From: Ornithinimicrobium cavernae
GTDB lineage: Bacteria > Actinomycetota > Actinomycetes > Actinomycetales > Dermatophilaceae
Direction: 5' to 3'
DNA length: 64,000 nucleotides
Assembly: GCF_003121625.1 (NCBI RefSeq)
Contig: NZ_QDDJ01000009.1
Location: forward strand, 124,001 to 188,000
This document shows, piece by piece, positions 26,024-37,205 of this stretch (the stretch's first letter is position 1; every line of letters begins with the position of its first letter). Position numbers and translations under genes: made by a program. The notes under the pieces are model-generated. The model searched no databases, was not told the DNA's origin, and saw nothing but the letters and a program-made list of their open reading frames with translations.

Positions 26024-26179
26024 GCCCCCAACCTACGGCCTCCGCTCACCCACCGGGCACTCCCGTGTCCCGTCCGACGGAGGAACACCCTGCACAGCCG
26101 CTGCGACTGGACGTAGACTGACCTGCACTGACGACGGTGTCAGCCCCTCGTCATCCTCCCCGCACCCCCCGGAAGTCCC

Positions 26180-28608
<2,429 letters not shown>

Positions 28609-28616
28609 CGGCATGC

Positions 28617-28858
28617 GGCCTCCCGGCTCTGCATTTGTCGTCGCCAGGCGTGACTTCTGCAGAGCCGAGCGGGCCCAGCGCATCTTCTGCAGAGCGAAGG
28701 GCACCCGCCTCGCCCCACCGCACGCGACCAAACCTCCCGGCTCTGCATTTGTCGTCGCCAGGCGTGACTTCTGCAGAGCCGAGTGGGCCCAGCACGCCTT
28801 CTGCAGAGCCGAGCGGGCCCAGCACGCCTTCTGCAGAGCCGAGCGTGGCCGGCGCGGC
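28617..28858. repeat. Composite intergenic repeat: two long hairpins, each with 30-bp tandem units
   Basis: A 51-bp sequence is present identically at 28619-28669 and 28733-28783. Each copy folds as a long hairpin with ten-base arms CGGCTCTGCA / TGCAGAGCCG (28624-28633 with 28658-28667; 28738-28747 with 28772-28781) and an inner partial stem. Each hairpin is followed by 30-bp units beginning CTTCTGCAGAGC: two after the first (28654, 28684), three after the second (28768, 28798, 28828). The array fills the gap between convergent asd and DUF3046. No coding potential is convincing on either strand. Confidence 0.9.
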
Positions 28859-28860
28859 TC

Positions 28861-29088
28861 TCAGCGGCGCTTGCTGGGCTTGATCTCCCTGGGCAGCCAG
28901 CGCTCCTCGGGGACGTCCATGTGGCGGCAGAACTCCAGCCAGACGGTCTTGACCGGCACCCCCGCCTCGATCGCCTCTGCGGGGGTGCGCTCGCCGAGGG
29001 CGCTCAGCACCTGGCTGGTCGCCTGGAACCGCCCGTAGGCTCCGCCGAACTCGTCCTCGACAGCGCGCCAGAACTCACTCACCCGCAC
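28861..29088 (-). CDS. DUF3046 family protein, 75 aa
   Basis: Small actinobacterial protein of unknown function. The residues MRVSEFWRAVEDEFGGAYG, then TPAEAIEAGVPVKTVWLEFC and DVPEERW match the family pattern, which I recall from the mycobacterial gene next to recA. The start is set at GTG 29088 to agree with that N-terminus; GTG 29097 is possible. Unlike in mycobacteria it is here about 4 kb from recA and convergent with asd. Confidence 0.85.
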   Translation of the reverse strand: MRVSEFWRAVEDEFGGAYGRFQATSQVLSALGERTPAEAIEAGVPVKTVWLEFCRHMDVPEERWLPREIKPSKRR

Positions 29089-29325
29089 GCGGTGCACCGT
29101 CCGTCCGTGTCCTCATGGGCACAGAGGGTATGCGGTGTGACTGGGAGCGGTGCGCGGCCGGACGACGGGGGAACAACCGCCGGGCGACCGGTGGGGATGT
29201 GGCGCCCGCGGGGAGACCCGGCGGCGCGGACCACGGTCGGCGTGCCTGCCTGCAGACCCGGGGTGAGAGGATGCAGTGAGAAGATGGACCGAGGAAGTGG
29301 TCCCACACCCAAGACGGAGGACACG

Positions 29326-29529
29326 GTGCGACCCGAGCAGGACTTTGCGTGGTGGCAGAAGCTGCTGATCAAGGCCAAGATCTGGCAGCCGCCCCACCTC
29401 ACGATGCACCACGTGGTGCGCGACATGGAGCGCCCCGTGCCGCCGCCGGTGACCGGCGCCTACGGCAACCGGGTCGTCACGTCGACGCGCCCCCGTCTCG
29501 TCCCCCAGCGCGACGACAACCGGGGCTGA
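29326..29529 (+). CDS. Small protein of unknown function, 67 aa
   Basis: GTG 29326 has an exact GGAGG five bases before it. The protein starts MRPEQDFAWWQKLLIKAKIW, an amphipathic or membrane-surface helix, and ends in a Pro/Arg-rich tail. No family recognised. It precedes lhr by 93 bp on the same strand. The strong ribosome site and a coherent N-terminal helix support a real gene. Confidence 0.6.
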   Translation: MRPEQDFAWWQKLLIKAKIWQPPHLTMHHVVRDMERPVPPPVTGAYGNRVVTSTRPRLVPQRDDNRG

Positions 29530-29622
29530 CCCAGGGCACGCCGGCAACCGGCACCCTCGCCAGTCGGACCACCCCGCGGCGGCCAGCCCTGACTGTCGGT
29601 CCTTCGTGGCAGGCTGCCCCTG

Positions 29623-32600
29623 ATGAGTAGGTCGTCGGACACCGACGTGCTGGACCAGTTCTCCCCCGCGACGCGGGCGTGGTTCCGCGCGTCCTTCGCC
29701 GAGCCCACGCAGGCCCAGCGGGGCGCCTGGGACGCCATCAGCCAGGGTCGGCACACCCTCGTGGTCGCGCCGACCGGCTCGGGCAAGACCCTGTCTGCCT
29801 TCCTCTGGGCCCTGGACCGCATCGCGACCCAGCCACGGCCGGCGGACCTCCCCCGCTGCCGGGTCCTCTACGTCTCGCCCCTCAAGGCGCTCGCGGTCGA
29901 CGTCGAGCGCAACCTGCAGTCCCCACTCGTGGGCATCAGTCACGCCGCGACACGCCTCGGCCAGCCCGTGCCGAAGGTGAGCGTGGCCGTGCGGTCGGGT
30001 GACACACCCGCCGCCGACCGGCGCCGGTTCGCCCGTGAGGGGGCGGACGTGCTCATCACGACACCGGAGTCGCTATTCCTGCTGCTCACCTCCGCCGCGC
30101 GTGAGGCGCTGGCCGGGGTCGAGACAGTGATCATCGACGAGGTGCACGCGGTCTTCGGCACCAAGCGCGGTGCCCATCTCGCGGTCAGCCTCGACCGCCT
30201 CGACGCGCTGCTCCCCGAGCCGGCCCAGCGCATCGGACTGTCCGCCACCGTCCGGCCGACCGACGAGGTCGCCCGGTTCCTGACCGGCGGGCGGCCGGTC
30301 ACCACCGTGCAGCCTCCCTCGACCAAGCAGTGGGACCTGCAGATCGTGGTGCCGGTGCCCGATATGACCGACCCGGGAGCCCTCAACGAGGCCCCGACCC
30401 ACGACGAGGCCCCGACCCACGACGAGCGACCGACCCATGGCGAGCCACCGACCCACGACGAGCCACCGCCGACGGATGAACCCCCGCCCGAGGACGAGAC
30501 CCCGCCCACGGACGCGCCCGACGCCCAGGACCCCGCCGTCCCGGACGACCCGTTCGCCGAGCTGCCAGAGCTCGAGGACATCGACTGGACCATGCCGACG
30601 AGCGACCCCGTCGAGCGCGCCTCGGTCTGGCCGCACATCGAGCGGCGGATCGTCGACCTGGTCGCCGACCAGACCTCCACCCTCGTCTTCGCCAACTCCC
30701 GCCGCCTCGCCGAGCGGCTGACCAGCCGGCTCAACGAGATCTGGGACGAGCAGGGAGAGGAGCGTGACGGCATACTGCTGGACCCCCCAGGCCCGGACGG
30801 GCCCGCGCCCGTGCGCCCGCCGGCGCAGATCATGGCCCAGTCCAGCGCCTCCACCGGGGCGCCGCCGGTGCTCGCCCGCGCGCACCACGGCTCGGTCAGC
30901 CGCGAGCAGCGCGCCGACATCGAGGACGCGCTCAAGACGGGTCGCCTGCCGGCGGTCGTCGCGACCAGCTCCCTGGAGCTGGGCATCGACATGGGCGCGG
31001 TCGACCTCGTGGTGCAGGTCGAGTCGCCCCCCAGTGTGGCCAGCGGCCTGCAGCGGGTGGGTCGTGCGGGGCACCAGGTCGGCGCGGTCTCCCACGGCGT
31101 CCTGTTCCCCAAGCACCGCGGCGACCTCCTGCAGAGTGCGGTGGTCGTCGAGCGCATGCGACAGGGGCTCATCGAGGCCCAGCGGGTGCCGGCCAACCCC
31201 CTCGACGTCCTCGCCCAGCAGATCGTCGCGATGGTCGCGATGGACGAGTGGGCGGTGAGCGACCTCTACGACCTGGTCCGCCGCAGCGCACCCTTCGCGG
31301 CCCTCCCCCGTGGCCTGTTCGACGCGACGATGGACATGCTGGCCGGGCGCTACCCCAGCGAGGACTTCGCCGACCTGCGGCCCCGCATCGTCTGGGACCG
31401 GATCCAGGACACGCTCACGGCCCGGCGCGGCGCGCAGCACCTGGCGGTCATGAGCGGTGGCACCATCCCCGACCGCGGTCTGTATGCCGTGATGCTGGCT
31501 ACCGGCGACGGCCCGGGACGGCGGGTGGGCGAGCTCGACGAGGAGATGGTCTACGAGTCGCGGGTCGGTGACGTCTTCACCCTCGGCACCACCTCCTGGC
31601 GCATCGAGGACATCACCCACGACCGGGTGCTGGTGACCCCGGCCCCCGGACAGCTGGGCCGGCTCCCGTTCTGGAAGGGCGACTCCCTCGGGCGACCGGC
31701 CGAGCTCGGCGCCGCCGTGGGCACCTTCGTCCGCGAGCTGGCCGCGTCACCCGGGCGCGCCCGCGAGCGGCTGCGCGGCCAGGGACTGGATGAGTATGCC
31801 GCCACGAACCTGATCGACTACGTCACCTCCCAGGTCGAGGCCACCGGGCAGGTGCCCGACGACCGGACCGTGGTGGTGGAGCGGTTCCGCGACGAGATCG
31901 GCGACTGGCGGGTCGTCGTGCACAGCCCCTACGGCACCCCCGTCCATGCCCCCTGGGCGCTGTGCATCGGCGCGCGGATGCGCGAGCGCTACGGCGCGGA
32001 CGTGCAGGCGGTGGCCTCCGACGACGGCATCGTGCTGCGCCTGCCGGAGCTCGCCGACGCCGAGCAGCTCGACCGCGAGCTCGCCGACCTGCTGGTGCTC
32101 GACCCGGACGAGGTGCACGAGCTGGTCACTGCCGAGATCGGCGGCTCGGCGCTGTTCGCCGCGCGGTTCCGGGAGTGCGCGGCCCGCGCGCTGCTGCTGC
32201 CGCGTCGCCGGCCCGACCGGCGTCAGCCCCTGTGGCAGCAGCGCCAGCGTTCGGCGCAGCTGTTGGAGGTGGCCGCCCAGTTCCCGAGCTTCCCCATCGT
32301 GCTGGAGGCCGTGCGTGAGTGCGTCCAGGACGTCTACGACGTGGAGTCGCTGACCGCCCTGATGCGCGATGTGGCGGCGCGGCGGGTGCGGGTGGTCACG
32401 GTCGAGACGCGGACTGCCTCGCCGTTCGCCCGGTCGCTGCTCATGGGCTACGTCGCGCAGTACCTCTATGAGGGTGACTCCCCCCTGGCCGAGCGTCGGG
32501 CCGCCGCGCTGTCGCTGGACCCGACCCTGCTCGCCGAGCTGCTCGGTCGCGGCGAGGGGGCCGCACTGCGCGACCTGCTGGACCCGGACGTGGTGGCGCG

Positions 32601-34632
32601 GACCGAGGCCGAGCTGCAGCGCCTGGTCCCGGAGCGGCACGCCAGGGACGCCGAGGACGTGCTGGACCTACTGCGCACGCTGGGGCCGCAGTCGTTGCCG
32701 GAGATCACCGAGCGCACGGCTGCGGAGGTGCGCCCCGAGGTCGGTGGCTGGCTCGAGACGCTGGCGGCCCAGCGTCAGGTGATCCCGGTGCGCATCGCCG
32801 GGGACGACCGCTGGGCCGATGCCCAGGACGCCGCGCGGCTGCGCGACGCCCTGGGTGCTGCCGTGCCGCCCGGTCTGCCCGCCACCTTCCTGGAGGCCGT
32901 GCCGGACCCGCTCGGCGACCTGGTGGTGCGCTGGTCACGCACCCACACGCCATACCGCCGCAGCACCCTCGCCCGGCGGCTCGGCATCGGCTCCGCGGTC
33001 CTGGGCGACGCGGTGCGGCGCCTGGTGGCCAGTGGCCGGCTGGTGGAGGGCGCCCTGCGTCCACTCGGGGCGGGCTCACCGGCGGGTGAGCCGTCTGCCG
33101 ACGGATCGTCGGGTGAGTCCGCCGTTGAGCAGGCGGTGCCCGACCTCTGCGACGCCGACGTGCTGCGGATGCTACGGCGGCGGTCGCTGGCCGCGCTGCG
33201 CCAGGAGGTCGAGCCGGTCACGCAGCAGACCTACGCACGCTTCCTCCCGACCTGGCAGTCGATCGGTGGGCTGCGCGGCGTCGACGGGGTGCACCGTGCC
33301 GTCGAGCAGCTCGCCGGCGCCCGTCTGCCCGCCAGCGGCCTGGAGTCACTCATCCTTCCTGCCCGGGTCCGGGACTACTCCCCTGCCATGCTCGATGAGC
33401 TGATGACTGCCGGTGAGGTGCTCTGGCAGGGACACGGCCCGCTGCCCGGCGACGACGGCTGGATCTCGCTGCACCTGGCCGACACAGCCCCTCTCACGAT
33501 GAGCCCTCCTGAGACCGTCCCGGACCGCGCACCCGGCGGGGCAGCGGACTCCGACGGAGCGGCAGAGGCCGCGGCGGCGCCGGACCTCGGCGGATACGGG
33601 TCGACCGGGTCCGGGGCGAGCGCGTCCGGGTCGACCGGGTCCGGGGCGAGCGCGTCCGGGGCGACCGGGTCCGGCGTGCTGGAGCTCCTGGCCAACGGTG
33701 GCGCGTACTTCTTCCGGTCCCTCGCCGACACCCTCGGACGGACCGATGACGCCGCGCTGCTCGATGAGCTGTGGTCCCTCGTGTGGGAGGGCAGGGCCAC
33801 CGGTGACACCCTGGCCCCCGTCCGCGCCCTGTTGTCCGGCGGGCGGGGCGCTCACCGTCAGCGGCAGTCCGGCGCCCGCTCGAGCAGATGGTCGCGGGGC
33901 GGCGTCGCCCTGTCGTCCCGCTCGACCCTGGGTTCGCGTCCCGCACGCCCCGCGCTGCCGACCCGGAGCGGGCCGGGCACGGGAGCGGGCCGGTGGTCGG
34001 CGCTGCCCGCGGTCGAGACCGACCCGACGGCCCGGGCGCTGGCGACCGCCGAGCAGCTATTGGACCGTTACGGGGTCCTGACGCGCGGCAGCGTCGTATC
34101 GGAGGGGACGCCCGGGGGTTTCGCCGGTGTCTACCGGGTGCTGGCGACCGCCGAGGAGGCCGGCCGGGTGCGTCGTGGCTACTTCGTCGAGCACCTCGGG
34201 GCCGCCCAGTTCGGCACCGCGGGGGCGGTCGACCGGCTCCGGGCGCTCGGGGCCGACGAGGGCGGGGCGCTGGTCCTGGCTGCCACCGACCCCGCCAGCC
34301 CGTTCGGTGCGGCCGTCCCGTGGCCCGACCGGGGCGAGGAGTCCCACCGGCCGGGCCGCAAGGCGGGCGCCGTCGTGGTGGTCGTCGGCGGCGAGCTGGT
34401 GCTCTACCTCGAGCGTGGCGGGCGTACCGCCCTGACCTATACCGACAGCAGCGAGGTCTGCACGTCCGCCGCCCGGGCCATCGCTGACCTGGTGCGTCGC
34501 GGGCGGGTCGACTCGCTCACCGTGGGAAAGATCGACGGTGCCCCGGCCCTCTCGTCACGACATCCCCTCGCCGCAGCCCTCCAGGAGGCCGGCTTCCACA
34601 CGGCGCCGCAGGGCCTCCGCCTGCGCCGGTGA
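29623..34632 (+). CDS. lhr: ATP-dependent helicase Lhr, 1669 aa
   Basis: Large superfamily 2 3'-5' DNA helicase. Walker A is APTGSGKT at 49-56, DEVH at 172-175 and motif III SAT near 207; the second RecA domain has FANSRRLAERL and QRVGRAGH. Winged-helix, beta-barrel and a long C-terminal half follow, giving the full-length bacterial Lhr form. Two low-complexity insertions break it, at about residues 255-300 and 1325-1352. It is followed by a Nei-type glycosylase 18 bp away, the same pairing as in mycobacteria, suggesting a DNA-repair operon. Confidence 0.96.
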   Translation: MSRSSDTDVLDQFSPATRAWFRASFAEPTQAQRGAWDAISQGRHTLVVAPTGSGKTLSAFLWALDRIATQPRPADLPRCRVLYVSPLKALAVDVERNLQSPLVGISHAATRLGQPVPKVSVAVRSGDTPAADRRRFAREGADVLITTPESLFLLLTSAAREALAGVETVIIDEVHAVFGTKRGAHLAVSLDRLDALLPEPAQRIGLSATVRPTDEVARFLTGGRPVTTVQPPSTKQWDLQIVVPVPDMTDPGALNEAPTHDEAPTHDERPTHGEPPTHDEPPPTDEPPPEDETPPTDAPDAQDPAVPDDPFAELPELEDIDWTMPTSDPVERASVWPHIERRIVDLVADQTSTLVFANSRRLAERLTSRLNEIWDEQGEERDGILLDPPGPDGPAPVRPPAQIMAQSSASTGAPPVLARAHHGSVSREQRADIEDALKTGRLPAVVATSSLELGIDMGAVDLVVQVESPPSVASGLQRVGRAGHQVGAVSHGVLFPKHRGDLLQSAVVVERMRQGLIEAQRVPANPLDVLAQQIVAMVAMDEWAVSDLYDLVRRSAPFAALPRGLFDATMDMLAGRYPSEDFADLRPRIVWDRIQDTLTARRGAQHLAVMSGGTIPDRGLYAVMLATGDGPGRRVGELDEEMVYESRVGDVFTLGTTSWRIEDITHDRVLVTPAPGQLGRLPFWKGDSLGRPAELGAAVGTFVRELAASPGRARERLRGQGLDEYAATNLIDYVTSQVEATGQVPDDRTVVVERFRDEIGDWRVVVHSPYGTPVHAPWALCIGARMRERYGADVQAVASDDGIVLRLPELADAEQLDRELADLLVLDPDEVHELVTAEIGGSALFAARFRECAARALLLPRRRPDRRQPLWQQRQRSAQLLEVAAQFPSFPIVLEAVRECVQDVYDVESLTALMRDVAARRVRVVTVETRTASPFARSLLMGYVAQYLYEGDSPLAERRAAALSLDPTLLAELLGRGEGAALRDLLDPDVVARTEAELQRLVPERHARDAEDVLDLLRTLGPQSLPEITERTAAEVRPEVGGWLETLAAQRQVIPVRIAGDDRWADAQDAARLRDALGAAVPPGLPATFLEAVPDPLGDLVVRWSRTHTPYRRSTLARRLGIGSAVLGDAVRRLVASGRLVEGALRPLGAGSPAGEPSADGSSGESAVEQAVPDLCDADVLRMLRRRSLAALRQEVEPVTQQTYARFLPTWQSIGGLRGVDGVHRAVEQLAGARLPASGLESLILPARVRDYSPAMLDELMTAGEVLWQGHGPLPGDDGWISLHLADTAPLTMSPPETVPDRAPGGAADSDGAAEAAAAPDLGGYGSTGSGASASGSTGSGASASGATGSGVLELLANGGAYFFRSLADTLGRTDDAALLDELWSLVWEGRATGDTLAPVRALLSGGRGAHRQRQSGARSSRWSRGGVALSSRSTLGSRPARPALPTRSGPGTGAGRWSALPAVETDPTARALATAEQLLDRYGVLTRGSVVSEGTPGGFAGVYRVLATAEEAGRVRRGYFVEHLGAAQFGTAGAVDRLRALGADEGGALVLAATDPASPFGAAVPWPDRGEESHRPGRKAGAVVVVVGGELVLYLERGGRTALTYTDSSEVCTSAARAIADLVRRGRVDSLTVGKIDGAPALSSRHPLAAALQEAGFHTAPQGLRLRR
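30385..30522 (+). repeat. In-frame repeats coding an acidic PTHDE-type linker within Lhr
   Basis: Residues about 255-300 of Lhr repeat the units APTHDE, RPTHGE, PPTHDE, PPPTDE and PPPEDE. The DNA underneath repeats in 18-bp steps built on CCGACCCACGACGAG. It enlarges a surface loop between the two RecA domains and should be flexible. Confidence 0.8.
33598..33675 (+). repeat. 30-bp tandem repeat coding a Gly/Ser/Thr/Ala linker within Lhr
   Basis: A 30-bp unit, GGGTCGACCGGGTCCGGGGC plus ten more bases, is present twice from 33598 and a third time in part. It codes the ten-residue unit GSTGSGASAS, a flexible linker in the C-terminal half of the helicase. Confidence 0.8.
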
Positions 34633-34650
34633 CCGGCATGGGGTGCTGCC

Positions 34651-35484
34651 GTGCCTGAGGGTGACGCCGTCTGGCGCACGGCTCGACGACTCCACACGGC
34701 CCTCGCGGGCTCGGCGCTCGCCGGGGCGGACCTGCGGGTGCCGGCCCTGGCCACCCGCGACCTGGCGGGCCGCCGGACCCTGGAGGTGGTCCCCCGCGGC
34801 AAGCACCTGCTGCACCGCCTCGAGGGCGGGCTGACACTCCACAGCCACCTGCGGATGGACGGGTCCTGGCGGCTACTCACGGTGACCACCGGTGCCGGTG
34901 TCACGCCGGATCATCCGGCGACCCGTCGGCATACGGTCCGGGCAGTGCTGTGGACCGACTCGGCCCTGGCCGTCGGTGACAGTCTCGGCATGCTGGACCT
35001 GGTGCGGACCGCCGACGAGGCGAGGGTGGTGGGGCACCTGGGTCCGGACCTCCTCGACCTCGCCTTCGACCGGGACGAGGCGCTGAGCAACCTGGTGCGC
35101 CAACCGGGGCGGCCGGTCGCCGAGGCGCTGCTGGACCAGCGCAACCTCGCCGGGATCGGCACGATCTATGCCAGCGAGCCGCTGTTCGAGCACCGGATCA
35201 GCCCCTGGACACCGGTCGGCGCACTGTCGCGGCACGAGCTGGGGTCGGTGGTGGACACCGCGCGCCTGTGGATGGTGCGCTCCTGCCGGCTGGGCCCCAC
35301 CGTGCCGATGACGGCCCTGGCACGGGGCCCGGCGGACGGCTGGCTGCCGGGCCACTACCGCGTCTTCGGGCGCCGGGGTCGGGACTGCCCACGGTGCGGC
35401 GCCACGATCACCGAGCAGCCGATCGGGGAGGCGCCGCGTGAGCGGGTCATCAGCTTCTGCCCGACCTGCCAGCCCACCCCCTAG
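34651..35484 (+). CDS. nei: Fpg/Nei family DNA glycosylase, endonuclease VIII-like (Nei2), 277 aa
   Basis: Removes oxidised bases and nicks AP sites. The family N-terminus MPEGD (catalytic Pro2, Glu3) is intact, RGKHLL carries the conserved Lys of the N-terminal domain, LLDQRNLAGIGTIYASE is the helix-two-turn-helix and the C-terminal zinc finger is CPRCG...FCPTC. GTG 34651 lies 18 bp after lhr. Nei rather than Fpg because of the LxRMDGSWRL strand region and linkage to lhr. Confidence 0.92.
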   Translation: MPEGDAVWRTARRLHTALAGSALAGADLRVPALATRDLAGRRTLEVVPRGKHLLHRLEGGLTLHSHLRMDGSWRLLTVTTGAGVTPDHPATRRHTVRAVLWTDSALAVGDSLGMLDLVRTADEARVVGHLGPDLLDLAFDRDEALSNLVRQPGRPVAEALLDQRNLAGIGTIYASEPLFEHRISPWTPVGALSRHELGSVVDTARLWMVRSCRLGPTVPMTALARGPADGWLPGHYRVFGRRGRDCPRCGATITEQPIGEAPRERVISFCPTCQPTP

Positions 35485-35490
35485 CATCCA

Positions 35491-35606
35491 CCGAGCGCGC
35501 CGACACGGTTTTCTCGGGTCACCGTGCGCTCGGTCGACGTGATTCTCGAGTCGCCGTGCGCTGGGTCAGGGGTGGCGGCGTGCGCTGGTGACCGGGTCGG
35601 GAGCGC
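35491..35606. repeat. Degenerate 32-bp repeat with inverted arms at a convergent junction
   Basis: Units start at 35511 and 35543 (TTCTCGGGTCACCGTGCGCT and TTCTCGAGTCGCCGTGCGCT), and a third degenerate unit follows at about 35575. CCGAGCGC at 35491-35498 pairs with GCGCTCGG at 35526-35533. The repeats fill the gap between the convergent nei and clgR stops. They probably form terminator-like hairpins. Confidence 0.7.
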
Positions 35607-35951
35607 TCAGGCGGCAGAGCTGATGAGGCGGCGCTTGGCCTGTGCCACCGTGTCCGGGTGGCGGATCGGCTGCGCGAGGCCATCGGCGAGCACGGTGCTC
35701 AGCTGCTGCTCTGCCACCTCTGCCAGGCTGAGCCGGTCAGCGACGCTGGTCAACATGCGGGAGAGCGGCAGGTCCAGCGCCTTGCAGATGGAGGCCAGCA
35801 ACTCGCTGGACGCTTCCTTCTCGCCGCGCTCGACCTCGCTCAGATAGCCCAGGGAAACCGAGGCGGAGGCCGAGACCTCGCGCAGGGTCCGGCCCTGGTG
35901 CTGACGCTCCTCGCGGAGCACGTCGCCCAACTCGCGTCGCAAGAGAACCAT
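35607..35951 (-). CDS. clgR: ClgR-like XRE family transcriptional regulator, 114 aa
   Basis: HTH of the Cro/C1 type: [20 protein letters not shown] followed by [20 protein letters not shown], a hallmark of ClgR, the activator of clp protease and chaperone genes in actinobacteria. ATG 35951 (MVLLRRELG) has GGGAGG upstream. It follows cinA by 80 bp, the conserved rimO-pgsA-cinA-clgR order. The last residues [10 protein letters not shown] end in Ala-Ala, as in ClgR proteins degraded by ClpP; degradation here is inferred. Confidence 0.88.
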   Translation of the reverse strand: MVLLRRELGDVLREERQHQGRTLREVSASASVSLGYLSEVERGEKEASSELLASICKALDLPLSRMLTSVADRLSLAEVAEQQLSTVLADGLAQPIRHPDTVAQAKRRLISSAA

Positions 35952-36031
35952 TGCCGAAACCTCCCTCATCCCGTCCTGGGTTACCTCAACCGTACAACGC
36001 CGGGCCGACAGGAGCCCGCTCGGTCGTGTGC

Positions 36032-36595
36032 TCAGGCCCGCGCATCGTCGTCCGAGACCATCTCGAGCACCAGGTTGAGGGCACCCTCGACGGTCTGTCG
36101 GCGGATCTGGTCACGCGAGCCGTAGAAGGTGAACGCCAGCACCCTGCGCCGGGATTCCCGGGTCACCGCGACGAAGACCGTCCCCACCGGTTTGCCCTCG
36201 CTGGGGTCGGGGCCGGCGACACCCGTCGTGGCTACCCCGACGTCGGCTCCGGTGAGCCGCCGCACGCCGTCGGCCATGAGCAGGGCGGTCTCACCGGCGA
36301 CGGTGCCGTGCTCCTCGATCACGTCCCGGGGAACACCGAGCACACTGGTCTTGAGCTCGGTCGAGTAGGACGCCACCCCGCCGAAGACCACCGCGCTGGC
36401 CCCCGGGACCGACGTGAGGGCTGCACAGACCAGGCCCCCGGTGAGCGACTCGGCAGTGGCGACCGAGGCGCCTGCCTCCTTGAGCGCGGTGATCGCCCGG
36501 ACCGCCAGCGGGTCGACCGCGCCGTCCTCCGGCGCGTCCAGCTCGGTGGGGTCGGGCGCGCGAGGATGCTGCGGTGTCGGCTCCGGGGCGGTCAC
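36032..36595 (-). CDS. pncC: CinA C-terminal domain protein, nicotinamide-nucleotide amidohydrolase (PncC), 187 aa
   Basis: Deamidates nicotinamide mononucleotide to recycle pyridine nucleotides. The motif [15 protein letters not shown] contains the catalytic Ser, and [19 protein letters not shown] is the second family signature. Only the C-terminal domain of CinA is present, as usual in this locus. GTG 36595 is chosen; it starts 10 bp after pgsA. The 35 residues before the domain are Pro-rich and variable. Confidence 0.9.
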   Translation of the reverse strand: MTAPEPTPQHPRAPDPTELDAPEDGAVDPLAVRAITALKEAGASVATAESLTGGLVCAALTSVPGASAVVFGGVASYSTELKTSVLGVPRDVIEEHGTVAGETALLMADGVRRLTGADVGVATTGVAGPDPSEGKPVGTVFVAVTRESRRRVLAFTFYGSRDQIRRQTVEGALNLVLEMVSDDDARA

Positions 36596-36605
36596 GCCAC
36601 CATTC

Positions 36606-37205
36606 TCAACGGTCCGCCGTGCTCCGGCGCAACCGGAGGGCCTGCACGATGTAGTCGACACCGGTGACGACCGTGACGACGACCGCGGCGTACATCACCC
36701 ACAGCCCGAGCAGGTGCAGGATGCCGGTCAGCGGCAGGATGAGCAGGAGCAGCCCGATGGCCTGCAGCATCGTCTTGAGCTTGCCGCCCTTGCTGGCCGC
36801 GATCACGCCCCGGCGGATGACCCAGAACCGCAGGCCGGTGATGCCGAGCTCGCGCACGAGGATGACGACCGTCACCCACCAGGGCAGGGACCCCAGCAGC
36901 GACAGGCCGATCAGCGCCGAGCCCATCAGCGCCTTGTCCGCGATCGGGTCGGCGACCTTGCCGAAGGTGGTGACGAGCTGCCGTCGCCGGGCCAGGTCCC
37001 CGTCCAGCCAGTCGGTGAGGCTCGCGACACCGAACACGACCGCGGCCCACCACCGGTGTGCGTCGGACTCGCCCTGGTCCCTCATCAGCAGCCACAGGAA
37101 CAGCGGGATCATCAGGATCCGCAGCACCGTGAGCGCGTTGGGCAGGTTCCACGCGCTGGCCGTGGGAGTGGCCGGCGTCGCTGCCGGGTCCGGTGTGCTG
37201 GTCAC
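36606..37205 (-). CDS. pgsA: CDP-diacylglycerol-glycerol-3-phosphate 3-phosphatidyltransferase, 199 aa
   Basis: Integral membrane CDP-alcohol phosphatidyltransferase that makes phosphatidylglycerol phosphate. The catalytic signature D-x2-DG-x2-AR-x8-G-x3-D-x3-D is intact as [12 protein letters not shown]...GKVADPIAD. Five to six hydrophobic segments. GTG 37205 overlaps the rimO stop by four bases. Confidence 0.94.
   Translation of the reverse strand: MTSTPDPAATPATPTASAWNLPNALTVLRILMIPLFLWLLMRDQGESDAHRWWAAVVFGVASLTDWLDGDLARRRQLVTTFGKVADPIADKALMGSALIGLSLLGSLPWWVTVVILVRELGITGLRFWVIRRGVIAASKGGKLKTMLQAIGLLLLILPLTGILHLLGLWVMYAAVVVTVVTGVDYIVQALRLRRSTADR

Noticed and set aside
28617-28858. Possible CRISPR array
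   Set aside because: Units are contiguous or hairpin-based with no regular unique spacers and no cas genes nearby.
28613-29038. Cys-rich open frames through the repeat array
   Set aside because: They arise from the 30-bp periodicity, lack ribosome sites and run antisense to DUF3046.
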